Assembly: GCA_944470555.2 (NCBI GenBank)
Contig: OX104134.1
Span: 7,915,248 to 7,979,247, forward strand
DNA length: 64,000 bases
Direction of reading: 5' to 3'
Source of the DNA: Heterobilharzia americana
Taxonomy: Eukaryota; Platyhelminthes; Trematoda; Strigeidida; Schistosomatidae
In this document: positions 1 through 12,420 of the stretch, piece by piece
Numbering within the stretch: position 1 is the stretch's first letter
Layout: each line of letters starts with the position of its first letter
Notes under the pieces: generated by a model
Told to the model about the DNA's origin: nothing
What the model saw: only the letters and a program-made list of their open reading frames with translations
Databases searched by the model: none
Made by a program: the position numbers and the translations under genes

Positions 1-945
1 CCCTTTAGATTTCACTCGAGGGCCTGGTCCGACGCGAGATGTCACCGAATGGTCTTCTTAGTGTATGTCCAATCCATCTCCACTTTCCTCCGCATATTTG
101 TTGGGCTATGGGTTCTTGGTTGGTTCGGTGTCGGCCAGTCAGAGTTTCTTGTTGCTTATTCTTCTTATTCTAGCCATCTGATCTCCATCTTCAGTATTGA
201 GTGAGAGTAGGCGGCAACTGTTGATGAATGTCTGTAGTTTGTTGGAAGTGCTTTTCGTGACTCGCCAAGTTTCCGAACCATATAAGAGCACTGACCTGAC
301 TAATATTAGTGTTGTAAATCCCAATCTTGTTCTTTATGCTGAGTGCAGTGCAGTAGATCTCCACACTGATTATTTCAGATTCATGAGGACCTGTCTTGCT
401 TTCTGATCCTGGCTTTGACATTCTCATCTGTGCCGCCGCCGCCTGTAGTTGAAACGATGCTGCCTAGGTAGGTGTGTGTGAAAGAGACTACTTCCTTTAG
501 GTTTCTCCCATTCACGGTGATTGGTGCCTCTTGTTGTTGATGCTGTTGTTGGTTGGGTATCTTCATCACTTCCGTCTTCTCTACATTCACTTGAAGTCCC
601 GTTTTCGCTGCCCTGCCTCTTCTGTCAACTTGTTGGTTTTCTCCTGTAGATCTTTGAGTTTGTGCTACAAGACATTAGACATAAATCATCGTCATCGGCA
701 AAATCCGAATTTCCTGGGGTCTTTTCATCGGTCCAGCCAGCGCATGCTCATCTTCTCGCTCCTCATGATTTGCTTCACGATCCAGTCCAGTCGACCACAA
801 TCAGGAAGATCATGGGTGATGGTAGGCGGCAGCCTTGTCTTACTTCTGTCTTAACTTCAAAGGGGTCACTGAGCTTTCCATTGTGAATCACTCGACATGT
901 AGCACCATACAGCATATATCTGTTGAATGAGGTTGATAGAGATTT
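1..945 (-). mobile_element. RTE LINE copy, 5'-truncated and decayed (reverse transcriptase C-terminal part)
   Basis: This stretch aligns in the same orientation with about 38,190-39,040 of the intact RTE element in this window, sharing runs such as TTGATGAATGTCTGTAGTTT. It covers the last part of reverse transcriptase (the GCLLSP-like region onward) and the C-terminal domain. The frame is broken by many small indels and stops, so it is a dead copy. Homology stops near 945, inside reverse transcriptase, which fits ordinary 5' truncation of a LINE. The 3' end lies beyond the left edge of the window. Confidence 0.9.
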
Positions 946-3326
946 GTGGCAACTGCCTGACAAATTACTGACAAAGTAACTTGGATAGGAGCTTTATAGG
1001 TAAAAAGATTTTATTGATCTCATTAGGCAAAACAATTGAGTTCACCGAAACTCTTGCAATGATTGCGAGGTCGAATAAGTGAGTCAAAGTAGTTGGGCAG
1101 GACCGATAAGACTGTCCTAGCACAAAAACTTAACTAAACCAAGAGTAGTAGATCCTAATAAGACAAAGAATTAGAGGAAAAACTCGGTTATAGCTACGCA
1201 TGCAGTTACACACAACCATACAACAATGAGGGATACAGTAAGTATTAAAAAACAACTTCAGATGGATGAAAAAATAAATTGAGGATGGAATCTCTGCTAA
1301 TCAAATCAACACCAGATAGTTTCAACCGAAGTGACTCAGCACCTGTTCCAGATATGTAGAAAATCCCATTACACGATATCAAAAAAGAGAATCAGAACTA
1401 TATAAACTTAGTCTCGAGGTTGTGGGATTTTTTGATATGAATATGGATAATGATCTGCGAAACACAGTCCGGTAAATAATAATTTAATAAACAGACTAAA
1501 AGGGAATTGAAGTCAGGCGCATTCAGTAGATATCTAGTGTCTTTAATTTTATTGGCTTACTCATCTAGAAATGAATACATGTTGTTCAATTCCTATCGGT
1601 TACAACTATTTGAAACATCGTGTATAAATATACACTAAGTGATTGATGTTTCCTTCCACTTAATTTGATTATTGGTGCAGTGAAATGCTCAAAGCCCTAT
1701 ATGAACAGCTACTACTGAACGTTTTGTAAATTTTTCTGAACGCATCTTCTCCAGAGATTCGATTTATAGTTTATCTTTTATTTTCACTTTGAATTTTCAG
1801 TGACTAATAATTTTCATCCACATAACATGATAGTCATACAGACAAATGAGAAAAATATGTACAGAAAATACTGCAAGATGATTTACGTTGCTGAATATCA
1901 CATGGAAGTCACTACATTGTGCTTTCTGCACAGCATGCTGTGAAACATCACGTGACAAATCGATTCAGTTCACAATTCACATGCTTCTTTTCCACGAACT
2001 GAAGTGAGACGCTTTTTTAGTTCACTGTTTACGCTAGACCAGCACCATTCTAGAAGTCTTCATTTGACCAGTTATAAAAATTGAATATCTTTACATCTAA
2101 TATAGTCAGCCCTCATATACTTGTCAAATGAAAAACTGCTTCACAAAAGATCTTTTACTCATACAGTTAATACAGTGTAAGTATACAAACTTAACGACAA
2201 CAAAGTGTTTGCATCAACAGAAGTCACATGCATGTTATAGAACGTAATACAACTGAACTGTATGTGTAAAATTCATAAGTACGTGATAAAAAAGAAATGA
2301 AGTATATACAGACGGATAACTACATAGTTTTCACTGATTTTTAGGTAACGTTACCAAACATTCTGGTGCGTGAAAACTAATTTACAAATGTATAATGTTC
2401 AGTGCATTATACTGACTTATTAACCTATGTAGTGCTATTTACATCCTTACATGATAAGTCGGAAATTTTATGACCGGAAAAAACGAAAACGGTATCATGA
2501 GATTAATATCAGAGGAAATGAGTACTTGACATAAGAGAAGAAACTATGACCAACTAAAATAAATGTACCTTAATCTGCTACAGATGTCTATATAATAATA
2601 GGGTATGAATCACACTTATTGTCTGAAGGCTTATGATGCTACCGTGGCCGAAGTAGGTGCAATTGAGTTTGAACCCAATACCCGTGGTTGTACGTTAAAT
2701 GCTTAAGTTGATAGACCATGTCTCCATAGATACAACAGAAAATGAAGTTATTCTTCGATAAATTCATTTGAAGGACTGAACTGACAATTCAACTGCCATC
2801 GGAAGTCCACTGGTCATCTACGTTATAGACGGTTAAAGTGGGTGTTGAGTACACGGTCTTAGTGATAAAACAAACATTTATTCACTCACGATCAAGATAA
2901 CAGTAGCACTACGAAACTAAAGTTTCCTGACTGGATAGTGTTTTAAGTCTCTTTAGATTGCACTCAGACACAATAACAGCGGTTGCTTTTATTTAAAAAA
3001 CAAAGGAAAAGTTTGAATAGATCGGATTGTAGAGATTCTAACTGATGCAGCTAAATGAGCATGTAACACTGACTAATTGATGTAAGAAATACAAAAGCGA
3101 TCTCCGTCAACTGGCCACTGTTCAAAGACTTTTTAAAAACCCTAATTTTAATTATCTGTTCCTGAAGAAAATGGATGGCGAATAGATTGTGTATAGAATG
3201 GTAGAGCATTCGAAATTGCAAATGAGCGATCAGATATAAGATATATACGCTAACCGCAGACTGGGATTGTAAATGGTATCATAAATAAAAGCCTTGAGGA
3301 AGTTAAAAAGATCACTAACTCTAGGA
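946..3326. other. No recognised gene; AT-rich non-coding
   Basis: Stops are frequent in all frames and no retroelement domain is recognisable. The only structured item is a possible tRNA-derived SINE head near 2,665-2,730, listed separately. Confidence 0.5.
2650..2735 (-). repeat. Possible tRNA-derived SINE head
   Basis: On the minus strand, GGGTTCAAACTC (2,665-2,676) is a good pol III B box. About 35-45 nt upstream on that strand, TGGTCTATCAACTTAAG resembles a decayed tRNA A box. The spacing suits a tRNA-derived SINE. No cloverleaf can be completed, so I do not call a tRNA gene. Confidence 0.35.
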
Positions 3327-3629
3327 TTAGATACTTCGTTCTTCCTGGCTTATTCGCTGTGTACTAAATGGTAGAAGCATCCTCACAAATGATGGCATGA
3401 AAACAAATAGGGTCACCATGCATGTAACTTGCTCCACTAAAGTGAATCGGAAAATATTTTCCAAAATATATGGATATCTTGATGTGACACAAAGGATAAG
3501 CATAGATGTTTTAAGAAACATGCTAAGTATATGCTGTACAAACAACGGATTCGACAATAAGTGATTTAAAAATGAACAGTTCTGTTCAGCATCTTTACAA
3601 TTTCCCAATATCACTTCCAACGAACAGTA
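3327..3629 (-). CDS. Unidentified polytopic membrane protein, exon 2 (possibly terminal)
   Basis: This is the downstream exon of a minus-strand gene. It begins directly after an acceptor ending TTATTTTAG and continues the frame of the upstream exon at codon phase 0 for 100 codons, to TAA at 3,329-3,327. The segment starts YCSLEVILGNCKDAEQ and has two hydrophobic stretches, around HILSMFLKTSMLILCV and VTCMVTLFVFMPSFV, which are probable membrane spans. It ends in a short charged tail (RISQEERSI). The TAA may be the true end, or a weak donor (GTATCT) just before it may lead to a further exon. I do not recognise the family. The evidence that it is real is the exact splice-phase match with a schistosome-sized intron and the protein-like composition. 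Confidence 0.6.
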   Translation of the reverse strand, partial: YCSLEVILGNCKDAEQNCSFLNHLLSNPLFVQHILSMFLKTSMLILCVTSRYPYILENIFRFTLVEQVTCMVTLFVFMPSFVRMLLPFSTQRISQEERSI

Positions 3630-3672
3630 CTAAAATAAATTTGATTGAGCATTATAGTGTGCACTAACTTAC
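3630..3672 (-). other. 43-bp intron
   Basis: On the minus strand it runs from GTAAGTTAG to TTTATTTTAG. It has a perfect consensus donor, a pyrimidine- and AT-rich 3' end, and lies exactly between two open frames that join at phase 0. Introns this short are well known in schistosome genes. Confidence 0.65.
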
Positions 3673-4192
3673 CTTTAATACCTCAAGAAACAAATTCAGG
3701 TCTGAAAATAATAAGAATATTGAGGTAGATACTAGAAATACAGTAAGATTAGCATGTTTTAGAAGTGAAAGCGAAAATAATGGACATAAAGTGAAAGTCA
3801 GAAGGATAAGTGTGTAGAACAAAATGCTTAATTTCTTTTTATCGCCCAATAATTTATGAACTAGGAATGTATCCCACCGATTGAACTCCTCATTTATCTC
3901 ACATGCTAACATATCTATGAAGTATAAAAATATCATCAGAAAAATAATAAACCACGGGCTTTGATAGACTGCAATATCTAAGAAGTAACTTGAGAGTAGA
4001 AAATCAGATTCGAGTAAGCAAAGTTCATAAAGGAGGTATGTGGAAAATAAAAGGAAGGTAACTACAAAAGTAAAATCGTAATAGAAAAATGTAGCTTTTG
4101 TAGATCTACATAAACCCATACTGTATACAGTGGAAGCCTTCAGGTGAATTGCAAACCAGTCAAAAACTTGTTGTCGAATATCGTTCAGTTTT
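3673..4192 (-). CDS. Unidentified polytopic membrane protein, upstream exon
   Basis: Minus-strand frame open from 4,192 to 3,673, ending EVLK at a consensus GTAAGT donor. It has four strong hydrophobic spans, around FVVTFLLFSTYLLYEL, WFIIFLMIFLYFIDML, LFYTLILLTFTLCPLF and FLVSTSIFLLFSDL. Charged stretches separate them (ACEINEEFNRWD; LLGDKKK). With the next exon the protein would have about six spans. The 5' boundary is uncertain. The frame is closed by TAA at about 4,197-4,195, so the acceptor must lie after it, for example at AAAG before 4,192. Alternatively translation may begin at the in-frame ATG at 4,119. No upstream exon was found. The family is not recognised; transporter, receptor or multi-span ER protein are all possible. 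Confidence 0.6.
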
Positions 4193-6594
4193 CTTTATTG
4201 GCTGAACAAAGGAAAGTTGGTTTGGGACCTGAAACGAAACAACAAGGTAACGTAGTGAGCGCAACAAGAAATAGACAAGAACATTAAAAGTAGTAAAATG
4301 AATTATTACACGATAATGAGGAATGCAACAAAATGGAGGGTTGAAGAGAAGAATGAAATAGACTACCGCATTATTTTCAATTGGTATTAAATCAACTTTT
4401 GAGCAACTAATTCTTATTCGTACCACTAGAGATTTTTGAGAAAGCCTGGGCTATAAAGAAATGTTGTTACTGAAGACGCGAATAAGAAGTTCGCCGGAAA
4501 TAGCCAGCCAATAGCAGTCTTGATGTGCATGATAAGCTTGCCAATCACTAACGCAAGCCTTTAAGCTTTAAGTCAAAAGGTGTGCTGTTTAGTAATGAAA
4601 CAGAAATAAACCACTATCATAATGTACTTGATTGGATAGAAATAAAGGTTTCAAGGGAAAAATAAGTGGCGATTAAGTGATATGACAAAGAGGAAATGTT
4701 TACTTTAAGTAGTCAAGCCTCCGGTGGTACCACCTTGATGCTAAGCGTTATAAACCTCCGAACATAAGGGGAGCCCCTCAGTCAACATCAAAGTGAGACC
4801 TGGAACTACTGTTTCAGTCTTTACTGGTACCCATTACTTATTTGTCAATAATTTGGTTTTCAATGTGCGGGCCGAAACAATTTATGAAATGTGGGACAAA
4901 TTTTAGGCAGTGTTGACTAGGTTCTATGGTGACGCTACAAGACGTTTGCATACGCCGACGTACCAATAACGTATGCATCTATAATATTAGTGACTTTATT
5001 TGATCACTATAGTTCATAAACTCTCCTCTATATCTATTACCGAAACTTGGTTTTTAGTTAATTTCTAGTTCTAAAGCCTGTATCAGAGGACGAAGTGTAT
5101 AAAATAGTACTTCTAGTCTCATTAATCGCTTCTATTGAATCATGCAGAGCTCATACAACCGACTGTTCTCCTTGACAGAGATACAAGTTGTGGTCCTGAT
5201 TCAACCACAAAGAGTCCAATAGTGATAAACAATGTGATAGATTTAAAAAATTCCGTTTGGAGTATATCGTTTTTCAGTAACCAGCTTGTACTAAATTTTA
5301 GGCATAGAAACAGTGGTAATTCTAAGGGAAAGAAAGAATTTAAAGAATGCACCAGTTTCCAGAAATTGACAAGAGCTTAAACCGTGATCTACACTTATGC
5401 ATCTGCTGATTATCGTACAACACAGTGATACATCATCGTAGAAACTCTCATCAAAACCAGTCCGTACAAGTTATTTCCCTTTTAAATAAAATAGGAGGAA
5501 GTCAGAGAAGGCAAGAACAAGATTTTATAAACCTTAGTATGCCGGAGGAACCAATAAAATGCCATAAAGAGCATTAAATGAAAGAAAATCAGTGTGGTAA
5601 TAAGAGGCCGAAATTCTGACGGTTAATGCGTATTTCCTTTCTCAATCAAAAACAGTTTTAGTTGATATTCCTAACTGCAGAATCTCATAATCTCAAAGAT
5701 ACCTCACTTTAGCAAACTCGTGATGAACCTCAAAGATATCCATGAGATGAATAGCGCATCAGAATTGCTTTACATAATAATAGATCTTCATTAAATTGAA
5801 ACTGAAACTATATAACTTCTCACAACTCATATATAAGGATTCGATGAAGGTTGCTGGGTCAGATAATTGAAGTAATACAACGCACCTTCATATATGTTGA
5901 TATTCGCTAATTCCTAAAATGATGGATCTCATTACAGAGAATAAAAATACAAGAATGAAGCGGCACACTAGCGCACTCAGTATATTCGAAAACCCAGACC
6001 GTTTTGCTCTTTCAAAACGCCCGATTCTGGTGCATAACACACATTAAATATCTAAAAGGGTAACTTCAAAAGTGATAGCATTTGTATAGCCGCAGTTATC
6101 AGAAATTTCTTGTAACTTTATACAAATATATAAGTTCGAATAGTGCTACGGTAATTCAAATCATAGTCATGGTTGTTTTAGACTTCAGTAGCTACTTTTG
6201 GACAGTAATAATAAAAATTAAATGGTTACTAAGAGGACTAGCTGAGAAGTGTAGTCAGTCAATAAACTAAAATATGCACATTTTCTACTCACCAGGTCAT
6301 CTGGTAGTGTCTAGTAACATCTATATGCCAGTTTTGTCAGTCAATTATATTATATTAACTTTATCCTAAATTTGGAATACAGGTAATGAAAGATGTGTTT
6401 ACTGTAACAGGTGAATGTAGAAACCGGGCAAAAAAGAAATACAAATAAAACAGTAGTTGAATGGACTGTTAGTGCGAACATGTGCGGCAATTTGCTACCA
6501 ATAACCATGGATTTGAATTTTACACAGATATAACCACACGTCTTATTTACAGTGAAAAGGTAGATAGTTATTTAGAAGAAAACATATAAGCGAA
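4193..6594. other. No recognised gene
   Basis: AT-rich sequence. The longest open stretch is about 80 codons at 5,135-5,380 (plus). It has no recognisable domain and only a doubtful acceptor, so it is not called. An upstream exon of the minus-strand membrane-protein gene or of plus-strand HMG-CoA reductase could be hidden here; I could not find one. Confidence 0.4.
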
Positions 6595-6600
6595 CAGTAG

Positions 6601-6727
6601 TTTTCAATTAGCTTTCACCAGGCTTTACGCTAACATACATAAATTTTCTCATACGACTGGTTTGTTTTATATACGAGAAAATTCATGTATATTAGCGTAA
6701 AGCCTGATGAGAACTAATTGAAAGCAA
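6601..6727. repeat. Long imperfect inverted repeat (hairpin)
   Basis: Two arms of about 50 nt, near 6,603-6,651 and 6,675-6,727, are reverse complements around a loop of roughly 24 nt. The shared core is TTAGCGTAAAGCCT, read on the plus strand in the right arm. I count five mismatches between the arms, all transitions. It could be a small MITE-like foldback element or a structured transcript. No coding capacity. Confidence 0.75.
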
Positions 6728-6729
6728 TA

Positions 6730-8340
6730 TTAATCGTTAATGTCTTCTCATTTTAACAATGAGTATTCTTAGCATTCTTAGATAGTTAGTCACATGAAAC
6801 TAAAAAGCGAAAGACAACTGCTTAATGCATTCTACAAGTCTAATTTGAACTGAGACCTACTTTAGTTAATTCCGACTGAGGTGAGTGATAGCAAATGGGA
6901 AATAAACTCAGCAACTATTTCAAACTGATCACAAAAAGTGATGAACGGCAAGGGCAAAGGTGAGGAGAGAATAAAAAAATACATAAAAACTGTTTTTCAT
7001 AAATCAATACAAAATCTAGTTAGTCTGAAAGAATTATGCTGATATGCCGCCACCATAAAACTAAGCAATTAATATGATGAAACCGTCAAAATATGGTTAA
7101 AAATAGGAACCAGAATCAAGATGAATCCTTCTAAACACCTAATTAGACTGCAACCAGAATAACATAGGGGATATTGTAGATGAACAGCACACATTGATAC
7201 TGGTTGTCAGCTTTGCATCTATCACTAAATGAATAAAAGACAGTGGAGATTTGATGATTATACATCTACTCGTACTGCGAACGAATATGCATGCGGAATC
7301 GACATTTTATGCGGTTTGACACTAAGTCCCCCCGTCATAAATGCCACTGCTCTGACTTTCAATAAATACCACAAAATATTGCACACCGTGGAACAGTTGT
7401 ACGTGCTAGGCTGTGAACCACATCGAGTGCATGAGGTTTTCAGACACTAACGGTTTCCACGGAGGAATTAGAACTAAACGACAGGAAAAGTTGCTGCATA
7501 GTCGAATAGTGAAGCCGATAAGTCATGGAATAAGGAATAACTTGCTGCAATCTTGTACGAAATTCTATGCGGATCCCCCCCCCACACCCACACATTCTTA
7601 TGAAAAAGTGAAGTAGCTCAGTTGGATACATCTCTACTAATTACTCCGTATTCTCATTTTATGCTGAATACATTTCACACCCTCTAATGACTACTTTTTC
7701 TTTCCAATTCAATCCGTTTGCTGCTATCACAACAGTTAACTTAAATCACCTGTTTCAACTTCACTAAAAAGTTCTTTCATTTACCAGATGACCAAGAAAT
7801 AAACACGTTTTCCCACATTACTGGTAGAATAATCTTCAACGTGTATGGTAGTAGTGTGAAAATATCATCGAAGATGTGAAATACTCAATCTCTAATGGGT
7901 TTATTCAAATTTAGTGAGAACGAATTGATTCAGTTCAAATTCAATGAGATAAACCAACAGACCCACTCTATGTCGATCTAAAATGAGAAAACAACAACTC
8001 TTACCCCACACTCCAAAATTAAGGGATATACAATGAGGAGAAGAGTAGTGAAAAAAAATCTTAGGCAGCCAGCCCCGGGTTTTACAGTAGCCTTCCTGGA
8101 TTTTAATTTGTCGTTTTCTTAACTTTACACGTATTTGCTGTGATTAAAATTGATTACTGCACAAATAGAAGTATATGGATAAGAAATAGCAATGCAGTTG
8201 TATTCATTCAATCTAGAAGTCTCGTATAACAGGAATGTAGAATCACCATGATTACAACTAGTTGAATGACTCAAGCACAGTATAGCTAAAAAGAGCTGTC
8301 TCAAGCAGATATTTAGTCAACAATTTCGTTGGGTCAAAAA
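6730..8340. other. No recognised gene
   Basis: AT-rich sequence with a short poly-C/CA stretch near 7,573-7,595. No ORF with recognisable homology and no retroelement motif. Confidence 0.45.
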
Positions 8341-8344
8341 AGTA

Positions 8345-8590
8345 ACGTTGGGCCGTGAATCTGATGTGGGGCCAGATGTAGTGCACATGGGGCCAAACGT
8401 TGCGCCACTTTTTAAGTCGGGCCAATGGGGCTTGTTGTAGGGCCAATAATCACTACATGGGGCCGAACGTAGGGTCATTTGTAAAAACTTACGGCCAGGC
8501 GTAGGGACAAGTGTAGGGCCAAAAGTAGTCGCACCAGACGTGAGGAAAATTTTTCGAAATCCTACACCTGGCCGTGCATTCGGCCCGACA
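8345..8590. repeat. GC-rich degenerate repeat built on GGGCC
   Basis: GGGCC occurs seven times within about 8,350-8,510, usually inside a unit like GGGGCCRAACGTAGGG with variable spacing. Two inverse forms (GGCCGTG, CGGCCCG) follow. The block contrasts with AT-rich flanks. The units are too irregular for a simple microsatellite. Confidence 0.65.
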
Positions 8591-9094
8591 TTTTCTATAG
8601 TGAGTAGCCTAAGAGTCCCCTACATGGTCCTATGGAAATATTGACTGGGATTGTTGTCTATTTTATAAAACAGACGTGACATAAGTACTGAAAAAAGACG
8701 TCATGAGAAAAGGAAAAGGACCAGCATAATTCCTAATCATTTAAACTCTTCTTCAGCATAATGTTACCTCTTTATTCTTCGTTCTTACTCATTATTGCCA
8801 GTTTGTGAGGTGTGATTAAGTTTGGGTATAAGAGGGAAGAAATATATAAGACAGTAAAACTTACAACCAATGAGTGATATGGTAGTCTCTGACGGAAAAG
8901 CGCATTTAGTTAACATAGCGTCAAGTTTAATTTCCCTCCTGCTTGTTTCAATATACATCATGCTAGGAGTGAGATTTAAGCTATATCATGCATTAGTGAG
9001 TTCATTACCATCTAATCCACTCAACGGAAATAAAAACCTCCAGTGTTAGATCTCCTTCTATCTGTCCTGTCTGTAAAAGAACTGCTGAATATCA

Positions 9095-9600
9095 CAAAAT
9101 CCATTATGATTCTTTACTCTGCTGATGTAAAACTCTTGCGAGAAATTGGGCATGACGAATATGTTAGTCAGTTCAGATGAATCTAAATAGTTCGTTCACC
9201 TGGCGAGGGGGCTGGCTGATTTCTGTCAACTCGTGAGAGGGTATGAGCATGCAAATTTAGCCCTCAGACGACAACACTTGTGGTTATGACGGGATCCCTT
9301 GACCCCCAGCATTGACTCTTAATTGCCTAGGAGTAGCAATTAGTCATGGTTTATAGACCAAGTTACACTGCTAATACTTTGTATATCAGGGTTTCTCAGT
9401 GTTGCGCAGAAATGTTGCCACCATTAGTCATAACGGTAACCCAGACCTTCTGAAAAGGGCTCAGAAGACAGTCACTTGCAGAATCTTTGCGATTGACATT
9501 CTAACCGACGAAAAATAACTTTAGAACCTGAACCTCTTTTCCTTACCATACCTAAGGCAATGGAGATTTTGCAGTGCACCTTCCTGGCACCGAAACGCCA
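9095..9600 (+). pseudogene. CR1-like LINE relic (reverse transcriptase C-terminal part)
   Basis: Frame-hopping translation gives ILYSADVKLLREI, a decayed form of the LYADDVKLWREI catalytic region. Further on come LLKRAQKTVTCRIF and LNLFSLPYLRQWR, which match the conserved C-terminal part of CR1-clade ORF2 (the LEKVQRRAT and LNLFSLEYRRLRGDL blocks). The aspartate pair is disrupted (YSAD) and stops are frequent, so the copy is dead. Only the last third of ORF2 remains. Confidence 0.7.
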
Positions 9601-12420
9601 CTAAGACTGAAATAAATAGATTAAATTAAATTAACTAAATAAACCTCTATCTCAAGGTGTTTGAAGTTTTGTTTTAACAAGCATGCATCCGAACAGGCTT
9701 TGAAGCCATTTTCCGCTCCCTTTGTGCTAGCTAGCACGCACATACTCAGAGTCCCTAGTTCAGCCATATTAGCCAGATAAGTTGAATAAACTTTTCCCCT
9801 ATCCATTACCATTACATTTATTCTAAATAATGTATTACTCCTTCTAATATATCCTTGAAACCAGTTCTTTTGATTTGTGTTTCGTTACCAGTATTACATG
9901 TTAGGTGAGTTACTGTTTAAGAGGGTACTAGAGCATATCAAGTTAAGCAGGGTTCATCAAACGTTAAGGAATAGTAACACAACCAGCACACTTCTTACAG
10001 ATGGCGAGCCTGGGTATCATTTCTTACCCTGTCTAGTACCTTTTTCATTCTGCGTTGATTCATTTGTTCTATTTTATTTTTGGTATTGTTTGTTTTCCAT
10101 TTCGTATTACAAAATAATGATAATAAATCGACATTTTGTTCTCATATTGGTAGATTAAACATGCGAGAAGCCAGTTTAGAGGGGTCATCACATCGATGTA
10201 TGTTGGAAGGTCTACAAGATTTCACTGGACCTGAATGGTACGGAAGGAGAGCATTAAATTCAATTAAAAACATTAGGACGTTTCACGGGTTATGAAATGA
10301 ACAATAAAATACCGCTTCTCAGCATTTACATAGTGTTAAATTTAAGTTCTTTTCAGTCACCAAGGTAGAGCAAAATTCCAAATTTCCGTAACAAGCTGTC
10401 GACACGTTAGATCGCTTTCACAATGCCCCGTTAGGCTGGATAAACGTCTGTCTTACAATAAATTCTTATGCTGATAGCTTCGGAGACTAAAAGAACCCAC
10501 ACTAACGATCTCGAGAATCTGTAAGTTTCACATAAACATGTAATTCAAGTGAATATCTATTCAAGTGTTACCGTAGCGTCAAAGAAAACTTTTAACATAA
10601 CGTAATTCTCACATAAGTGCTGGGAAAGGGGAATTGCTTCCGTTTGCTTCCTTTTTACTAATCCTTGACAAACTTATGTATCTTTTAACCTGATTCATCC
10701 AACAATCGGTATTATGCATTTTAATCTATTTATTTTATTTACAATCAAATGATGAAGAGAGCAAGTTTTGTGTAAATATTAGTAAGTTTTAATGTGTTTT
10801 CAACGATTGATGACATCCAAAGTGTCAAACAAGTTTTATTGAAACCTATTCGAAAAGTTTATCAGGAAATGACGAATTCATTTTATTTTTCTACTTTCTC
10901 CTGGTCTCTATGCATATAAAATGGGATAAGTTTAAACTTTTCAGTAGGAAAAGGCTATGTTTATTGGGAAGTTGGAGAAATGCCTGAAACTGAGAATTAG
11001 GACGTAGTTATGACATTACTTGGAAATATTATGATAATTATGGAATAATGGGTCAGTCCTAATAATTGGTTTGTTAATGTAGGAAAATTATCAATAGATT
11101 CTAGGCAAAATGTAAAAAATAAATTTGTGAATGAATAGTGAGTAAAAAAAACGAAAAGAAAGGGAACTATAATATTCATAATGTTTAAAGATTAAATAAT
11201 AAGTCTTTCGAAATACGAAAGCCAGGCGTGTAAGTCTTAATTCAAACAGCCTAAGTTTGAAAAAAAAATCCACCTGAATCATATTGTTAGTTGAATACTT
11301 TGAAGGCCGTCACGTTATCTGTAACATGCTTGTGTATTACAGTTGGTGAATTGTCCAAGTACTGTTACTTAATTCCCTGAATTGTAAATTTTTGGAAATA
11401 TATTTACAGTATACCTGCTTCAACACGTACAATTAAGTTAATAGATGTAGTTAGAAGTAAAAATTAGTGTCTACTTTCACATAGATTATTGAACACTATA
11501 ATTTCCCCCAGGTATTGGAATAGTGAACTTAGTTCCGAAGACAATTTTTGGCTCTTTTTTACATCACTTCTAAAACGATCTTTAACTTACAGTCGAATGA
11601 ATACTGGTGTCTTTTCCAGTTTACTAGTGGAACTTTTATACAAACTCCACTCATATTTTTTCTTATGAGCTTCTGAGAGTAGTAGTTATCTTTGGAGAGT
11701 ATTCTCCTATAATTGCTTACTATTCTAGTTGCTTTCCCAAACATTCTTTTTACACTGTTGTGGAGTTCTTTACATAATCCTTACTTCTAGTACATCATGT
11801 AAAGTTGATAGCAACTGAGGTAGCTTCCTCTTTATATCTTTTTGCGATAGATAAATCTCTTAAAGTTGGAAGATGTTCTTACTGTTGTTTTGCATCGTGA
11901 ATACTAATATTTGGACAGAACTTATTATATGTTGTTCATAAACTATTTATGACTTATTATGACAGACCAGCATATGTTGCACGATTAGTAATTTCATTCA
12001 AAATAGATATTAACCAACAGAATTAAATTGCCATACTTAAATGTAATGAGAAAAAGGTGAAGTTACACTACGGTGTTAGTTATGCTAAGATAAAATAGCC
12101 ATTACTATTACAATAGCACTTTAGTATTTGCAGCGATGTGCTGGATGAAGGCCTCATTGGCAAAAATGGAACAAAAACTTGGGTGAGTCCTAACCAACTT
12201 GTCCCAAACTGAACATAATATGTTATACTTTGGATTCTTGTTAGCCCCTAATAAATACTGACAATACTAGTGCTTGTCAATAATTTAGCATTTTTTGTTT
12301 ATTCTTTCTGTAATTTATCTCCTTATTTAGTGTTTTGTCACTTTGTTTATCTATCTTTTACGCAAAATATAACGTTCTTTTCATCATTGTGTATTTTTTC
12401 GTTTGTGTATTTTCTTCAAG
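9601..12420. other. No recognised exon; probably part of an HMG-CoA reductase intron
   Basis: The next plus-strand feature is the last exon of HMG-CoA reductase, so this stretch is probably its upstream intron. I looked for the preceding catalytic-domain exon (the GGYNAHA region) and did not find it. A 71-codon open stretch at 10,080-10,295 has no recognisable domain. Confidence 0.4.

Noticed and set aside
5135..5380. 81-codon plus-strand open frame considered as an HMGR linker exon.
   Set aside because: No conserved motif, doubtful acceptor and no clear donor.
6690..6730. CTGATGAG followed by GAAA inside the hairpin, resembling a hammerhead ribozyme core (known in schistosome satellites).
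   Set aside because: The stretch between the two motifs cannot form a proper stem II, and the sequence is simply one arm of the inverted repeat.
12134..12182. Exon-like 49-bp segment between TATTTGCAG and GTGAGTCC, just before the HMG-CoA reductase exon.
   Set aside because: Its peptide does not match the catalytic-domain region that must precede the last exon, so it is not used as an HMGR exon.
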